Notes: generated by a model not told the origin, from the letters alone. 64,000 nucleotides of DNA from SMWD01 sp964629475 (GCA_964629475.1 CAZVQW010000001.1:310001-374000), one strand, 5' to 3'. Positions 34,034 to 44,286 are shown, counted from the stretch's first letter. Program-made: numbers and translations.

Positions 34034-35368
34034 TCAGCACATGGTCGGGTGGCCATCCCATTGCACACGGACCGTATTACCTGCTTCGTCAGTGAGGTCA
34101 TCGGCCTGCCAAAGATCGCCGACGGCAACGAGCCGGTCCGCGCGATACAGCAATGGAACGTGGGCGCGCATCCACGGCACGACACCGTGCTGCTGGAATA
34201 AATTCTTGATGGTCTTGTGCTGCCCACCCGCCGCGAACCGTTCGCCGCCGGCCCGGAAACGCACGACCCAGGAGCCCGGCACATCGACTGCCGTCGCGTC
34301 CCGGTACACAAATCGCAGTCCCCCGCGCAATGGCCCCAAATCAATACGGTCGCAGCCATCCCAGTCACTGGCATCGGGCAACTCTGCATCAGCAGACTCC
34401 GGATCGAACTCCAGCACAAACAAACGATCACGGTAGCGGCGAACCTGCATCCCGCCCCATTCGATCAGCGGCAACCGGTCGTCACCGGCACTCAACAATT
34501 GCGCGAGTCCCTCACGCAATTTGGCCTCTGCGGGTGGAGCCATTCCTCTCTGTCGTAACCAGTACCTGACGACATTGCGCTGCCGCGCCGAGGAATGCCC
34601 CCTGAGTGCATCGAGCGGAATCGTGTCTACGCCATCAATAAAAATATCGGCGGCAGCCAGGTCGATTTTGGCCAGGTCATCGAGCATCTGCGCAGCCTCG
34701 CCACTGAGCCGTGCCGCTCTCGGGATCGTTTCACCGAGACCGGGCCAATGCTCACGCAATACAGGCAAAACCCGGTGGCGCAGGAAATTACGATCAAATT
34801 TTGTGTCGGTATTCGCCGGGTCTTCGATCCACTCCAGATTCTGCTGGCGAGCATAGGTCTCGAGTGCCTCACGGCTGACCGCGAGTAACGGACGGATCAC
34901 CTGCCCCCTGCCAAACGGTCGGCGCAGCCCGATACTGGCCAGTCCATGCGGACCGGCGCCACGCAATAATCGCAGCAAGAATGTTTCTACCTGGTCATCA
35001 CGATGATGAGCCGTCAGCAAGATTTCGCCGTGATCCAGCAAGCCGGTTAATGCACCGTAACGCGCCTTGCGCGCCGCGGCTTCGATGCCGCCATCACCAT
35101 CGGTCTCGACACCGACATCGCAACAGGTCAGCGCGACGTCGAGTTCTGCGCACAGAGCCTCGCAGGCTTGCGCCCATGTATCGGCATCAGCATGCAGGTG
35201 ATGATTAACGTGGACTGCACGGATGGTATTGCCGGAAAACTCCCGCCCGAGTTGCACCATGGCATACAACAATACCGTCGAATCGACGCCGCCACTGAGT
35301 GCAACACACCACTGGCCGGTAGCGAGCAAATCGTCACGCAGTTGTTGCCGCAGTGTATCGAGCATCAT
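34034..35368 (-). CDS. tilS: tRNA(Ile)-lysidine synthase
   Basis: An N-type ATP pyrophosphatase that converts cytidine 34 of the tRNA(Ile) CAU anticodon to lysidine. The frame opens at 35476 inside accA; ATGs at 35368 and 35365 lie after the accA stop and give about 444 residues. The PP-loop is ALSGGVDST (23-31), with LLTAHHRDDQVETFLLRLLR further on, and a C-terminal TilS domain (RFRAGGERFAAGGQHKTIKN). The accA-tilS pair is common. Confidence 0.93.
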   Translation of the reverse strand: MMLDTLRQQLRDDLLATGQWCVALSGGVDSTVLLYAMVQLGREFSGNTIRAVHVNHHLHADADTWAQACEALCAELDVALTCCDVGVETDGDGGIEAAARKARYGALTGLLDHGEILLTAHHRDDQVETFLLRLLRGAGPHGLASIGLRRPFGRGQVIRPLLAVSREALETYARQQNLEWIEDPANTDTKFDRNFLRHRVLPVLREHWPGLGETIPRAARLSGEAAQMLDDLAKIDLAAADIFIDGVDTIPLDALRGHSSARQRNVVRYWLRQRGMAPPAEAKLREGLAQLLSAGDDRLPLIEWGGMQVRRYRDRLFVLEFDPESADAELPDASDWDGCDRIDLGPLRGGLRFVYRDATAVDVPGSWVVRFRAGGERFAAGGQHKTIKNLFQQHGVVPWMRAHVPLLYRADRLVAVGDLWQADDLTDEAGNTVRVQWDGHPTMC

Positions 35369-35408
35369 ATTCGAGTGCCGGCATTCAGAGCGCCAGCGCG
35401 GCACGGTG

Positions 35409-36368
35409 TCAGGCTTCCTTGAACACGCCAAGACCCGCGAGTCGGGCCGCTCGCTGCGACAACAACTCATCGACACTCAACGCTTCGAGTTCCCGCAGGT
35501 GAACCGCCAGTGAATTCTGCAAGGTCTGTGCGGTTGCCTCCGGATCGCGATGCGCGCTGCCAAGGGGTTCCGGTACGATTTCGTCGATCAGACCCAACTC
35601 AAGCAGCCGATCCGCCGTAATCCCCATTTCCTGTGCGGCGACCGAAGCCTTCTCGGCGCTTTTCCACAGGATACTTGCGCAACCCTCCGGCGAGATCACG
35701 GAATAGACCGCATACTCGAGCATCAAAACACGATCGGCAACACCGATCGCAAGCGCCCCGCCGGACCCTCCCTCACCGACGATAACGCTGATAATCGGCG
35801 TTTTCAGTCGCGACATCACAAACAGGTTGCGTGCGATCGCCTCGCTTTGCCCCCGCTCTTCAGCACCGATACCCGGGTAAGCGCCCGGCGTATCGATGAA
35901 CGTGATGACCGGCAAGCCAAACCGCTCAGCCATCTGCATTAGTCGGAGCGCCTTGCGATAGCCCTCGGGTTTCGCCATGCCGTAGTTACGCAGAACACGC
36001 GATTTCGTATTGCGCCCCTTCTGGTTACCGATGAACATGACCGGCCTGCCGTCAAGCCGGCCGAGCCCGCCGACGATCGCCAGGTCGTCGGCATACATAC
36101 GATCGCCATGCAACTCCTGAAAGTCAGGGCTAATCGTACCAATATACTCGAGCGGATAAGGCCGCAACGGGTGACGCGCAACTTGTGCCACCTGCCATGG
36201 CGTCAGATCCGAGAAAATCGATTTCGTCAGTGATTTGCTCTTTGCCTTGAGACGGGTAATCTCATCATTGATATTGACTTGCGAATCGTCGCCGACAAAA
36301 CGCAATTCATCGATTTTCGCCTCCAGTTCGGCGATCGGCTGCTCAAATTCCAGAAACTTCAGATCCAT
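35409..36368 (-). CDS. accA: Acetyl-CoA carboxylase carboxyltransferase alpha subunit
   Basis: A 319-residue subunit of the first enzyme of fatty-acid synthesis; with AccD it transfers carboxyl from biotin to acetyl-CoA. LDFLEFEQPIAEL-like start (MDLKFLEFEQPIAELEAKI), RHPLRPYPLEYI, GDRMYADDLAIVGGLGRLDG, and the oxyanion region GEGGSGGALAIGVADRVLMLE are characteristic. It follows dnaE by 44 bases, as in E. coli. Confidence 0.97.
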   Translation of the reverse strand: MDLKFLEFEQPIAELEAKIDELRFVGDDSQVNINDEITRLKAKSKSLTKSIFSDLTPWQVAQVARHPLRPYPLEYIGTISPDFQELHGDRMYADDLAIVGGLGRLDGRPVMFIGNQKGRNTKSRVLRNYGMAKPEGYRKALRLMQMAERFGLPVITFIDTPGAYPGIGAEERGQSEAIARNLFVMSRLKTPIISVIVGEGGSGGALAIGVADRVLMLEYAVYSVISPEGCASILWKSAEKASVAAQEMGITADRLLELGLIDEIVPEPLGSAHRDPEATAQTLQNSLAVHLRELEALSVDELLSQRAARLAGLGVFKEA

Positions 36369-36412
36369 AGAGCGGAACCCTAAACGCTGTCGCGGTACGT
36401 TACAAGACCGAA

Positions 36413-39400
36413 TCAGGTCGATAGCGCATTCTTATAAATAAACCGGAAACCATCATGACCGACAAGCTCTGACAAGCGCTCGCGGAGCTCACGACTCGGT
36501 CGTACAGACCATTCGTCACCGAGGCGAACGCGCGCCTGGGCCTTATCACCCCGGCAGAACAGGCTGATGTCACAGGCACCGGGCCGATAGGGTTCGAGAA
36601 CCCGCTTCAGTCGAGCTGCATCCAGTCCGCCATTGCCGTCGCGTTGCCAGCGTATCACCAGGTTCGTGGCGCGCTGTTCGATCAACTTGTCGATGTCCTT
36701 GATCTCTTTGGCGTTCAGTCGCCAACCATCGATAAAGTCATCGAAACGCGACTTGCCGGCCACTACGACGATGGCGTGTGCCGATAACATGTGGCGAAAC
36801 CGTTCATAGGCTTCCTGGAATAAAGTCACCTCAATTTGGGTCGTGCCGTCATCGAGATCAAATGTCACACGCCCACCCCGTTTTCGCAGGTTCGTCACCA
36901 GGCCGGCTGCCGAACAAATCTTGCCACCGGTCCACGGATTATCGCTCTTCGCTACTGGTTTGCCGCTCTTCAGGCTGGCGATCGTACCGGACGACACGAA
37001 GGGCCCGTCATATCGATACTCATCGAACGGATGGCCGCTCATGTAAAGGCCAAGACTTTCACGCTCCGCGGTGAGTTTCTGGCGAAAGCCCCAATCAGCC
37101 TCTACCTTGATCGGTGCAGACTGAGGCACAGCGCTTGAGCTGCCGCCAAACAGATCGACCTGGCCGGAGTCACGCAGGCGCGCGGCCTGCTCGGCGGCAC
37201 CGCTTGCCGCAGGAACGCGCGCCAACAGGCTCGGCCGGTTCGGCCCAAGCCCATCCATCGCACCGGCCTTGATCAACGCCTCTGCGGCTCGCCGGCCGAC
37301 TTTATGCGAATTGTTACGCAGGAAAAAATCGTCGAGATCACGGAATGCCCCCTCCTGCCTGGCCTCGATGATCTGTTCTATTGCGCTGCGCCCAAGTCCC
37401 TTCACGGCACCGAGACCATAACGAATCGCGCTATCGCCGCGAATACTGAACTGCAAGCCGGAGTCGTTGATATCCGGCGGCAGCAATTCGAGCTGATTGA
37501 TCGCACAATCCTTTTGCAGGATCACGAGCTTGTCCGTATCGTCCATTTCCGAACTCAGGACCGCCGCCATGAACGCAGCCGGATAATGCGCCTTGAGCCA
37601 GGCCGTCTGGTATGCGAGTAATGCATACGCCGCTGAATGTGACTTGTTAAAGCCATAGTCTGCAAATTTCTCAACCAGATCGAAAATATGACCCGCCAGG
37701 TTCCTGTCGACACCGCGGTCGGCCGCACCATCGACAAAGCCACTGCGCTGCCTGGCCATTTCTTCGGGTTTTTTCTTACCCATCGCACGCCGCAGGATAT
37801 CGGCACGACCCAGTGAATAGCCCGACAGGCGCTGCGCAATCTGCATGACCTGTTCCTGGTACAGGATTACGCCGTAAGTACTCTCCAGAACCGGCTCGAG
37901 ATCCGGATGAAAATAATCGATCGGTTGATCGGATTCACCGTGCTTGCGGCTGACAAAATCATCGACCATGCCGGATTGCAGCGGCCCGGGGCGAAACAGC
38001 GCAACCAGCGGGACAATGTCCTCGAACTGCCTGGGTCGCAACCGCTTGACAAGATCGCGCATGCCGCGTGACTCAAGCTGGAACACGGCCGTCGTGTTAC
38101 AGGCGCTGAGCAGGTCGTATGCCGCCTTGTCATCCATCGGTATCGAGGCAATGTCAATTTGTTCATCCGGACCAACACATTGCGCATTGATCGTCCGGAC
38201 CGCATGGTCGATGATCGTCAGCGTGCGCAGACCGAGGAAATCAAATTTAACGAGGCCGGCTGCCTCTACATCGTCCTTGTCGAATTGCGTGACAGTCGCC
38301 GCCTCGCCTTCTACACAGAACAGCGGCGTAAAATCCGTAATCGTTGTCGGCGCGATGACCACACCACCGGCATGCTTGCCGGCGTTGCGTACGAGACCCT
38401 CGATTTGCTTTGCCAGGTTAATCGTCGTGCGCACATCATCATCATTTTCATAGAGATCTTTGAGTTCTTTCTCCTGACCCAAGGCTTTTTCGAGCGTAAT
38501 CCCGATTTCGAACGGAATTAGTTTCGCGATACGATCACTGAAACCGTAAGGGTGACCCAGGATTCGTCCGACGTCGCGCACGACTGCCTTTGCAGCCATC
38601 GTTCCATAAGTAATGATCTGCGAAACTCGATCCCGGCCATAACGCTGCGCGACATATTCGATGACCCGGTCGCGACCCTCCATGCAAAAATCAATATCAA
38701 AATCCGGCATTGACGCACGCTCGGGATTCAGAAAACGTTCGAACAGCAATCCATACTGAATCGGATCGAGCTCGGTAATCCCCAGTACCCAGGCGACAAG
38801 CGAACCGGCGCCCGACCCGCGACCGGGGCCGACCGGAATCGCGTTGTCTCTCGACCAGCGAATGAAGTCGGCGACGATCAGGAAATAGCCGGGGAACCCC
38901 ATGTGCTGTATCACATCGAGTTCGGTCTGCAACCGTTCCCGGTAAACAGCCGGGACCTTTTCAAAGTCGTCGATACCAAGACGCCAAATGAGCCCTTGCC
39001 GGGACTGCTGTTCCAGGTACTCGCAGATTGTCAGGCCATCCGGAACCTCATATTCAGGCAAGTAGGATTCCCCGAGCGCCAGCTCCACATTGCAGCGCTT
39101 CGCAATCTCGACACTGTTGGCCAGCGCCTCGGGCAAATCAGCAAACAGCACGGCCATTTCCTGGGGTGTACGCAGGTATTGCTGCTCGCTGTAGTCGCGG
39201 GGCCGATTCGGATCATCGAGTACACGGCCACGCTGAATGCAGACTCGCGCCTCGTGTGCTTCAAAATCTTCCTGCCGAAGAAACCGCACATCGTTCGTCG
39301 CGACGACCGGACAGCCGGTTTGGGCCGCCAGCTTGACTGCTGCGGCCAGGTATTCATCTTCCTGCTGCCGGCCCGTGCGCTGCAACTCCAGAAAATAATC

Positions 39401-39937
39401 GCCGCCGAACAATTCACGCAATTCATCAAGCATGCTGCGAGCAGCTTCTGTCTGACCGGCGAGTAATAGCCTGCCGACACAACCTTCCCGCCCACCAGAC
39501 AGTGCCATCAAACCATCCGTGGCGCCCTCGTCGAGCCACTCGCGACTGACAACCGGAATCCCATCGGACTGCCCCTCAAGATAAGCACGCGTCAACAGCC
39601 GGGACAGATTCCGGTAGCCTTCATTGTTTCGGCACAACAGAATCAGCCGTGACCCATGGTCTCTGAGATTGTTTTCTAAATGGTTTTCGGAGCGCTCTTC
39701 AGAATTATCCTTACGACGGACCTGAAACCAGACCTCGGCACCGACGATGGGCTTGAGCCCGGACTGCAACGCCGCACGATAAAACTTCACCAGAGCAAAC
39801 AGATTACTCTGGTCGGTCAACGCAACCGCCGGCATTCCGGCCGCAGCCGTCGCATCCATCAACTCCCTGATGCGCACGACACTGTCGACGATCGAGTACT
39901 CGGTGTGCAAATGCAAATGAGCAAACGAGGGCGTCAT
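36413..39937 (-). CDS. dnaE: DNA polymerase III alpha subunit
   Basis: A 1174-residue replicative polymerase. An N-terminal PHP domain opens SFAHLHLHTEYSIVDSVV; catalytic aspartates lie in PDFDIDF (about 410-416); the thumb/fingers region includes YGFNKSHSAAYALLAYQTAW; a helix-hairpin-helix and OB-fold (GKICSAAGLVTNLRKRGGRV) follow toward the C-terminus. It overlaps rnhB by 4 bases upstream and precedes accA, the conserved order. Confidence 0.98.
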   Translation of the reverse strand: MTPSFAHLHLHTEYSIVDSVVRIRELMDATAAAGMPAVALTDQSNLFALVKFYRAALQSGLKPIVGAEVWFQVRRKDNSEERSENHLENNLRDHGSRLILLCRNNEGYRNLSRLLTRAYLEGQSDGIPVVSREWLDEGATDGLMALSGGREGCVGRLLLAGQTEAARSMLDELRELFGGDYFLELQRTGRQQEDEYLAAAVKLAAQTGCPVVATNDVRFLRQEDFEAHEARVCIQRGRVLDDPNRPRDYSEQQYLRTPQEMAVLFADLPEALANSVEIAKRCNVELALGESYLPEYEVPDGLTICEYLEQQSRQGLIWRLGIDDFEKVPAVYRERLQTELDVIQHMGFPGYFLIVADFIRWSRDNAIPVGPGRGSGAGSLVAWVLGITELDPIQYGLLFERFLNPERASMPDFDIDFCMEGRDRVIEYVAQRYGRDRVSQIITYGTMAAKAVVRDVGRILGHPYGFSDRIAKLIPFEIGITLEKALGQEKELKDLYENDDDVRTTINLAKQIEGLVRNAGKHAGGVVIAPTTITDFTPLFCVEGEAATVTQFDKDDVEAAGLVKFDFLGLRTLTIIDHAVRTINAQCVGPDEQIDIASIPMDDKAAYDLLSACNTTAVFQLESRGMRDLVKRLRPRQFEDIVPLVALFRPGPLQSGMVDDFVSRKHGESDQPIDYFHPDLEPVLESTYGVILYQEQVMQIAQRLSGYSLGRADILRRAMGKKKPEEMARQRSGFVDGAADRGVDRNLAGHIFDLVEKFADYGFNKSHSAAYALLAYQTAWLKAHYPAAFMAAVLSSEMDDTDKLVILQKDCAINQLELLPPDINDSGLQFSIRGDSAIRYGLGAVKGLGRSAIEQIIEARQEGAFRDLDDFFLRNNSHKVGRRAAEALIKAGAMDGLGPNRPSLLARVPAASGAAEQAARLRDSGQVDLFGGSSSAVPQSAPIKVEADWGFRQKLTAERESLGLYMSGHPFDEYRYDGPFVSSGTIASLKSGKPVAKSDNPWTGGKICSAAGLVTNLRKRGGRVTFDLDDGTTQIEVTLFQEAYERFRHMLSAHAIVVVAGKSRFDDFIDGWRLNAKEIKDIDKLIEQRATNLVIRWQRDGNGGLDAARLKRVLEPYRPGACDISLFCRGDKAQARVRLGDEWSVRPSRELRERLSELVGHDGFRFIYKNALST

Positions 39938-40578
39938 GCGCAGTTATCTCCTGCCTTTATAGCCATCGCCCGTCGCACAGGCGCAAAACTGCGGCGATGT
40001 GCAACACAGGGACCGAAATGTAAGAGTGCTTCGCGATGCTGTGCAGTCGGGTAGCCCTTGTGTTGCGCGAAGCCGTAATCCGGGAATGTGCGGTCGAGAA
40101 CGAGCATCAGATCATCTCGCGCTACCTTGGCGAGAATCGATGCCGCCGAGATGGCCAGACAACTCCGGTCACCGCCTACAATCGCTGTCGCCCTGCCCGT
40201 GTACCCGGGTAACTCGGGGACTCGATTGCCATCAATGTGCAGTTCGTCAGGCAAGCAGTCGAGCTGTTCAACGGCGCGACGCATCGCCAGCATGGTCGCC
40301 TGCAGGATATTTAATTCATCGATCTCGACCACTTCGGCACGGGCGACGGACCACGCAGCTGCCCTGCTTCTGATTTCCTGTGCCAGCACCGATCGCCGCC
40401 GCGATGATAATTGTTTCGAATCACGGACACCGTCGATTAGCTGTCCCGGCGACAACACGACGATGGCGGCAACAACCGGACCGGCAAGCGGCCCGCGACC
40501 GGCTTCGTCGATACCACCGATAGCGCCCGCCGTATCGGCAGCAGTATTGACTACACAGTGATCCATCACCCCGTTCAC
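39934..40578 (-). CDS. rnhB: Ribonuclease HII
   Basis: A 214-residue enzyme that cuts RNA, including single ribonucleotides, in DNA duplexes. The active-site motif is GGIDEAGRGPLAGPVVAA (21-38; Asp24, Glu25), with DSKQLSSRRR and ASILAKVARDD further on. Four-base overlaps link it to lpxB and dnaE. Confidence 0.95.
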   Translation of the reverse strand: MNGVMDHCVVNTAADTAGAIGGIDEAGRGPLAGPVVAAIVVLSPGQLIDGVRDSKQLSSRRRSVLAQEIRSRAAAWSVARAEVVEIDELNILQATMLAMRRAVEQLDCLPDELHIDGNRVPELPGYTGRATAIVGGDRSCLAISAASILAKVARDDLMLVLDRTFPDYGFAQHKGYPTAQHREALLHFGPCVAHRRSFAPVRRAMAIKAGDNCA

Positions 40579-41741
40579 GTATCACCGTCTTTGAGCAGTC
40601 CGGCCAATCTCAGCACGGCACGTGCCGCACGGTCGCCGGCCGACCTGCATAATTCAGCCTGCAATCGCCCGAATGTTCCGATGAGTTCATCTAGCTGTGG
40701 TGACGGTGGCAGAACCTTGAGTATTTCTTGCCCGAGCGTTTCGGGTGTCGCTTGTTCCTGCAGAAGTTCGGGTACGAGCGGTTGATCGGCCAGCAGGTTC
40801 GGCAACGAGAAGTAGTTAATTTTCATGAGCCCGAGAAACTTCAAAACCCGAACGGCATAGTAGCTCACCGGAGACATCCGGTACGCCACCACCATCGGCC
40901 GCTTCGACAACATAACCTCCAGCGCCGCAGTACCGGATACAAGCAGCGCAGCATCACCAGCCGCGATCGCCTCGTGAGCCTGACCGTCCAGAATGGTGAC
41001 CGTCACCAATGGTGCCAGCGTGGCAAACTGAGCCTCGATCGTACTACGCAGGCTGGTGCCGGCTGCCGGAACGATAAATTGAATTCCATCTACCTTATCG
41101 TGCAGCCACGCGGCTGTGTGCGCGAGAGTGGGTCCGATGCGTTCGACCTCGCTGACCCGGCTGCCGGGCATGACAGTAACGACGGCACCCGGACCGATAC
41201 CGAGCCGTTGCCGGGCCGCCGCCTGATCGGGTTCGGACGGAATCTCATCAGCTAACGGGTGGCCTACAAATTCGCCGTCAATCCCATGACCCGCGAGAAA
41301 TGAAGGCTCGAATGGCAGCAGGCACAAAATACGGTCACAGGCTGCGCGCAGGACTTTAACGCGCCCCTCACGCCATGCCCAGACGGAAGGACAGACATAG
41401 TGCACCGTGGGAATACCAGCCTTGCGAGCCACTCGCTCGACACGCAGATTGAAATCAGGAGCATCGATGCCGAGCAGAACATCCGGTGGATCGGCGAGCA
41501 GGCGACGCACGACAGTCCGCTTGATGCGCAATATTCGTGGTAAATGCCGCAGTACCTCAAACAGGCCCATAACCGCGAGATCCTGGCTGTCGAACCACGC
41601 ATCGCAACCGGCTGCCCGCATTTCTGGACCGGCAACTCCTTCGATCTGCAGATCGGGATACAGTGCACGTGCACTGCGAATGAAACTGGCGCCCAGCCGA
41701 TCACCGGAAGCCTCACCTGCAATGACGACGATCCTTGGCAT
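40575..41741 (-). CDS. lpxB: Lipid-A-disaccharide synthase
   Basis: A 388-residue glycosyltransferase that joins UDP-2,3-diacylglucosamine and lipid X. The N-terminal IVVIAGEASGDRLGA, GIDAPDFNLRVERVARKAGI, YVCPSVWAWREGR and VTVMPGSRVSEVERI motifs are typical. It lies 40 bases after lpxA and overlaps rnhB by 4 bases. Confidence 0.96.
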   Translation of the reverse strand: MPRIVVIAGEASGDRLGASFIRSARALYPDLQIEGVAGPEMRAAGCDAWFDSQDLAVMGLFEVLRHLPRILRIKRTVVRRLLADPPDVLLGIDAPDFNLRVERVARKAGIPTVHYVCPSVWAWREGRVKVLRAACDRILCLLPFEPSFLAGHGIDGEFVGHPLADEIPSEPDQAAARQRLGIGPGAVVTVMPGSRVSEVERIGPTLAHTAAWLHDKVDGIQFIVPAAGTSLRSTIEAQFATLAPLVTVTILDGQAHEAIAAGDAALLVSGTAALEVMLSKRPMVVAYRMSPVSYYAVRVLKFLGLMKINYFSLPNLLADQPLVPELLQEQATPETLGQEILKVLPPSPQLDELIGTFGRLQAELCRSAGDRAARAVLRLAGLLKDGDT

Positions 41742-41781
41742 GATGCGATTGCGGGTCAGTACAGCGCCGCCTGGCTTGCCG

Positions 41782-42567
41782 CTAGCGGAAGATGCCGCGT
41801 TCGGATGTATCGAGAAACTCGATCAGTATCCCGAGTTCGGGCTGCTCTGATGCCAGTTCGGCAAGCTGCTCTCTGGCCTCGGCCAGGCGCAGGTCTGAAC
41901 GATACAGGATGCGATACGCCTCCTTGAGATTGCGAATCTGCTCTCTGGAAAAATCGCGCCGGCGCAGGCCTTCGGCATTGATACCGCGTGGTTCGGGTGG
42001 CTGACCGAACGTAAGAACATAGGGTGGAACGTCTTTGCCGATACCGCCATAAGCGCCGATAAAACTGTGCGCGCCGATCCGGCAAAACTGGTGAACGGCC
42101 GAGAACGCACTCAGCATCACGTAGTCGCCAATGTGTGCATGACCGCCCAGTGTTGCGCCGTTGGCCATGATGATGTCGTTGCCGACGTGACAATCGTGCG
42201 CGACATGGCTGTACGCCATGAGCCAGTTGTCATCGCCGATACTCGTGATGCCCTCATCCTGAGTCGTGCCACGATTGATCGTACAGTACTCGCGGACTGT
42301 ATTACCCGAACCGATCTCCAGTCGAGTCGGTTCGCCGGCATATTTTTTATCCTGTGGATCGTCGCCGATCGATCCGAATGGATAAAACCGGTTATTCGGA
42401 CCGATCGTCGTCGGGCCCTTGATGACGCAATGAGCACCAACCTCCGAGCCAGCGTCTATCCGGACCCCGGGACCGATCACGGCATACGGCCCGACTCGCA
42501 CATCTCCGGCCAACTCGGCATCCGCAGAAATAATCGCCGACGCGTGTATCAATTCACTATTGTTCAC
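41782..42567 (-). CDS. lpxA: UDP-N-acetylglucosamine acyltransferase
   Basis: A 261-residue left-handed beta-helix enzyme for the first step of lipid A synthesis. Hexapeptide repeats run from about residue 8 to 190, and the catalytic His124 lies in HVAHDCHVGN; the C-terminal helical part (NAEGLRRRDFSREQIRNLKE) is standard. Translation starts at GTG (42567). The upstream spacer holds four TTAGTGA-like repeats, and the fabZ gene usual between lpxD and lpxA is absent. Confidence 0.95.
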   Translation of the reverse strand: MNNSELIHASAIISADAELAGDVRVGPYAVIGPGVRIDAGSEVGAHCVIKGPTTIGPNNRFYPFGSIGDDPQDKKYAGEPTRLEIGSGNTVREYCTINRGTTQDEGITSIGDDNWLMAYSHVAHDCHVGNDIIMANGATLGGHAHIGDYVMLSAFSAVHQFCRIGAHSFIGAYGGIGKDVPPYVLTFGQPPEPRGINAEGLRRRDFSREQIRNLKEAYRILYRSDLRLAEAREQLAELASEQPELGILIEFLDTSERGIFR

Positions 42568-42645
42568 TAACTTGGTTCACTAAATTTGACTCACTAAAAA
42601 GGTTTACAGGGTATGTGTATATTTTCTGGTCCGATCTATTTCGAC

Positions 42646-43713
42646 TCAATTTTTTTCTGACCCAATTTTATCCGCTAATTTATCGAGTAATTTCTCTGCT
42701 TTGCGCAGTCGCAGCGCCATCTCGTTGAGCTGACCATAACGAATGACATTCTTGCGCCAGCGAACGATTTCATCGGCATTCGCGGGAAAACCACCGTATA
42801 CACCCGGCTTGTCGATCGAGTTAGCCACACCTGAGCCTGCTGCCAGCATGACATGATCGCAAATGGAGATGTGCCCGGAGATCATGCTTGCGCCACCAAT
42901 CATACAGCCGCCACCGATCGTCGTACTGCCGGCAATACCGGCGAGGGCTGCGATGGCCGTATGAGCGCCGATCGTTACGTTATGTGCAACCTGTATTTGA
43001 TTATCGAGTTTGACACCGGCGCAAATGACCGTGTCATCAATTGCGCCGCGGTCGATGGTTGTGTTCGCACCAATCTCGACATCATCGGCAATATCGACGC
43101 CGCCAACTTGTGGAACTTTGGTCCAGCCGGCATCGTCCTGAGCGATACCAAATCCATCGGCACCGATCACGGCACCGCTGTGCAACAGGCAGCGCCTGCC
43201 AATGCGCACCCCATGGTAAACCGTTACGTTGGCCATGAGTCGTGTATCGTCGCCGATACAGGAATCACGGCCCACCACGCTGTTGGGTCCGATGCTGACA
43301 CGTTCGCCGAGTGTTGCGCCTGCCTCGATAACAGCACCCGCAGCAACCTGACACGAATCTGCGATCGTACAGTCAGCACCGATTGACGCCAACGGGTCAA
43401 TACCCGGGATCAGGGTGAACGGCGGATGCAGTTCCGTGGCCACCCGGGCATAGACGGCATAAGGATTCGACGATACGAGTGCGGCTGTCGGACAGGCATC
43501 GACGTGTTCTGCCGCCAGGATGACAGCTGCTGCACCGGTTGACTCGAGTTGCTGACGGTAAGACTTGTTGGCGAGAAACGAGACTGAATCCTGCCCGGCA
43601 CCATCCAGCGTCGCAACGTGAGAAATGCGAGTGTCCGGATCGCCGTGTAACTCGCAACCGTAACGCGCGGCTATTTCACCGAGACTAATACTCACGGGCC
43701 GGCCCCGAGTCAT
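42646..43713 (-). CDS. lpxD: UDP-3-O-(3-hydroxyacyl)glucosamine N-acyltransferase
   Basis: A 355-residue acyltransferase for the third lipid A step. An N-terminal uridine-binding domain (SVSFLANKSYRQQLESTGAA) is followed by a hexapeptide beta-helix (about 100-310) with the catalytic His in QVAHNVTIGAH, then a C-terminal helix (MALRLRKAEKLLDKLADK). It lies 16 bases after skp. Confidence 0.95.
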   Translation of the reverse strand: MTRGRPVSISLGEIAARYGCELHGDPDTRISHVATLDGAGQDSVSFLANKSYRQQLESTGAAAVILAAEHVDACPTAALVSSNPYAVYARVATELHPPFTLIPGIDPLASIGADCTIADSCQVAAGAVIEAGATLGERVSIGPNSVVGRDSCIGDDTRLMANVTVYHGVRIGRRCLLHSGAVIGADGFGIAQDDAGWTKVPQVGGVDIADDVEIGANTTIDRGAIDDTVICAGVKLDNQIQVAHNVTIGAHTAIAALAGIAGSTTIGGGCMIGGASMISGHISICDHVMLAAGSGVANSIDKPGVYGGFPANADEIVRWRKNVIRYGQLNEMALRLRKAEKLLDKLADKIGSEKN

Positions 43714-43729
43714 TACTTACTGTCGTCAC

Positions 43730-44263
43730 TTACTCGCCGGCGGGCTGCCCGGAGAAACTCGCCTTCAGTCCGGCCAGAACCGGTTCCGTGATATCGATCT
43801 CCGGGCTGGCATACGCCACACCTTCACTGACGATCAGATCGAAGCCCTGTTCAGCCGCGTAAGTCTGAACTTCACGCAACACTTCACGTTGCAATTTGCC
43901 CAGCGCCTCGTTGCGTCGCAAGTTTGAGTCTTCCTGCAATTCCTGCGCGCTGCGTGCCAGCTCTCGCTCATCGCGACGCAGATCACGCTCGGCATTGCGT
44001 CGTTCTTCCGGGCCCATGACTTCGAGGTCACGCTGGATCTGTTCCTGCCTTTCCTGCAACTGGCTCTGCAACGCAACGACCTCACGCTGGCGAGGTGCGA
44101 ACTCTTCCTGAAGAGCTCCCATCGCTTTCGCCCCCTGCGGCGATTCACTGATCAGTCGATTAAAGTTAATGAAACCAACCTTGATGCCTTCTGCATGCGT
44201 GATTCCCGATAGCGCCAGCAATCCGACCAAAACGACAGACAAGATATTAAACCGTGTAAACAT
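43730..44263 (-). CDS. skp: Periplasmic chaperone Skp/OmpH
   Basis: A 177-residue chaperone for outer-membrane proteins. The ATG at 44263, with GGAT upstream, begins a signal peptide MFTRFNILSVVLVGLLALSG cleaved near THA/EG; the frame extends further to 44290 over the bamA stop. The mature part starts KVGFINFNRLISESPQG and is dominated by a charged coiled coil (about 55-145), the Skp tentacle helices. The place after bamA and before lpxD is the conserved one. Confidence 0.9.
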   Translation of the reverse strand: MFTRFNILSVVLVGLLALSGITHAEGIKVGFINFNRLISESPQGAKAMGALQEEFAPRQREVVALQSQLQERQEQIQRDLEVMGPEERRNAERDLRRDERELARSAQELQEDSNLRRNEALGKLQREVLREVQTYAAEQGFDLIVSEGVAYASPEIDITEPVLAGLKASFSGQPAGE

Positions 44264-44286
44264 AATTTTTATCCATTTCTGATACA

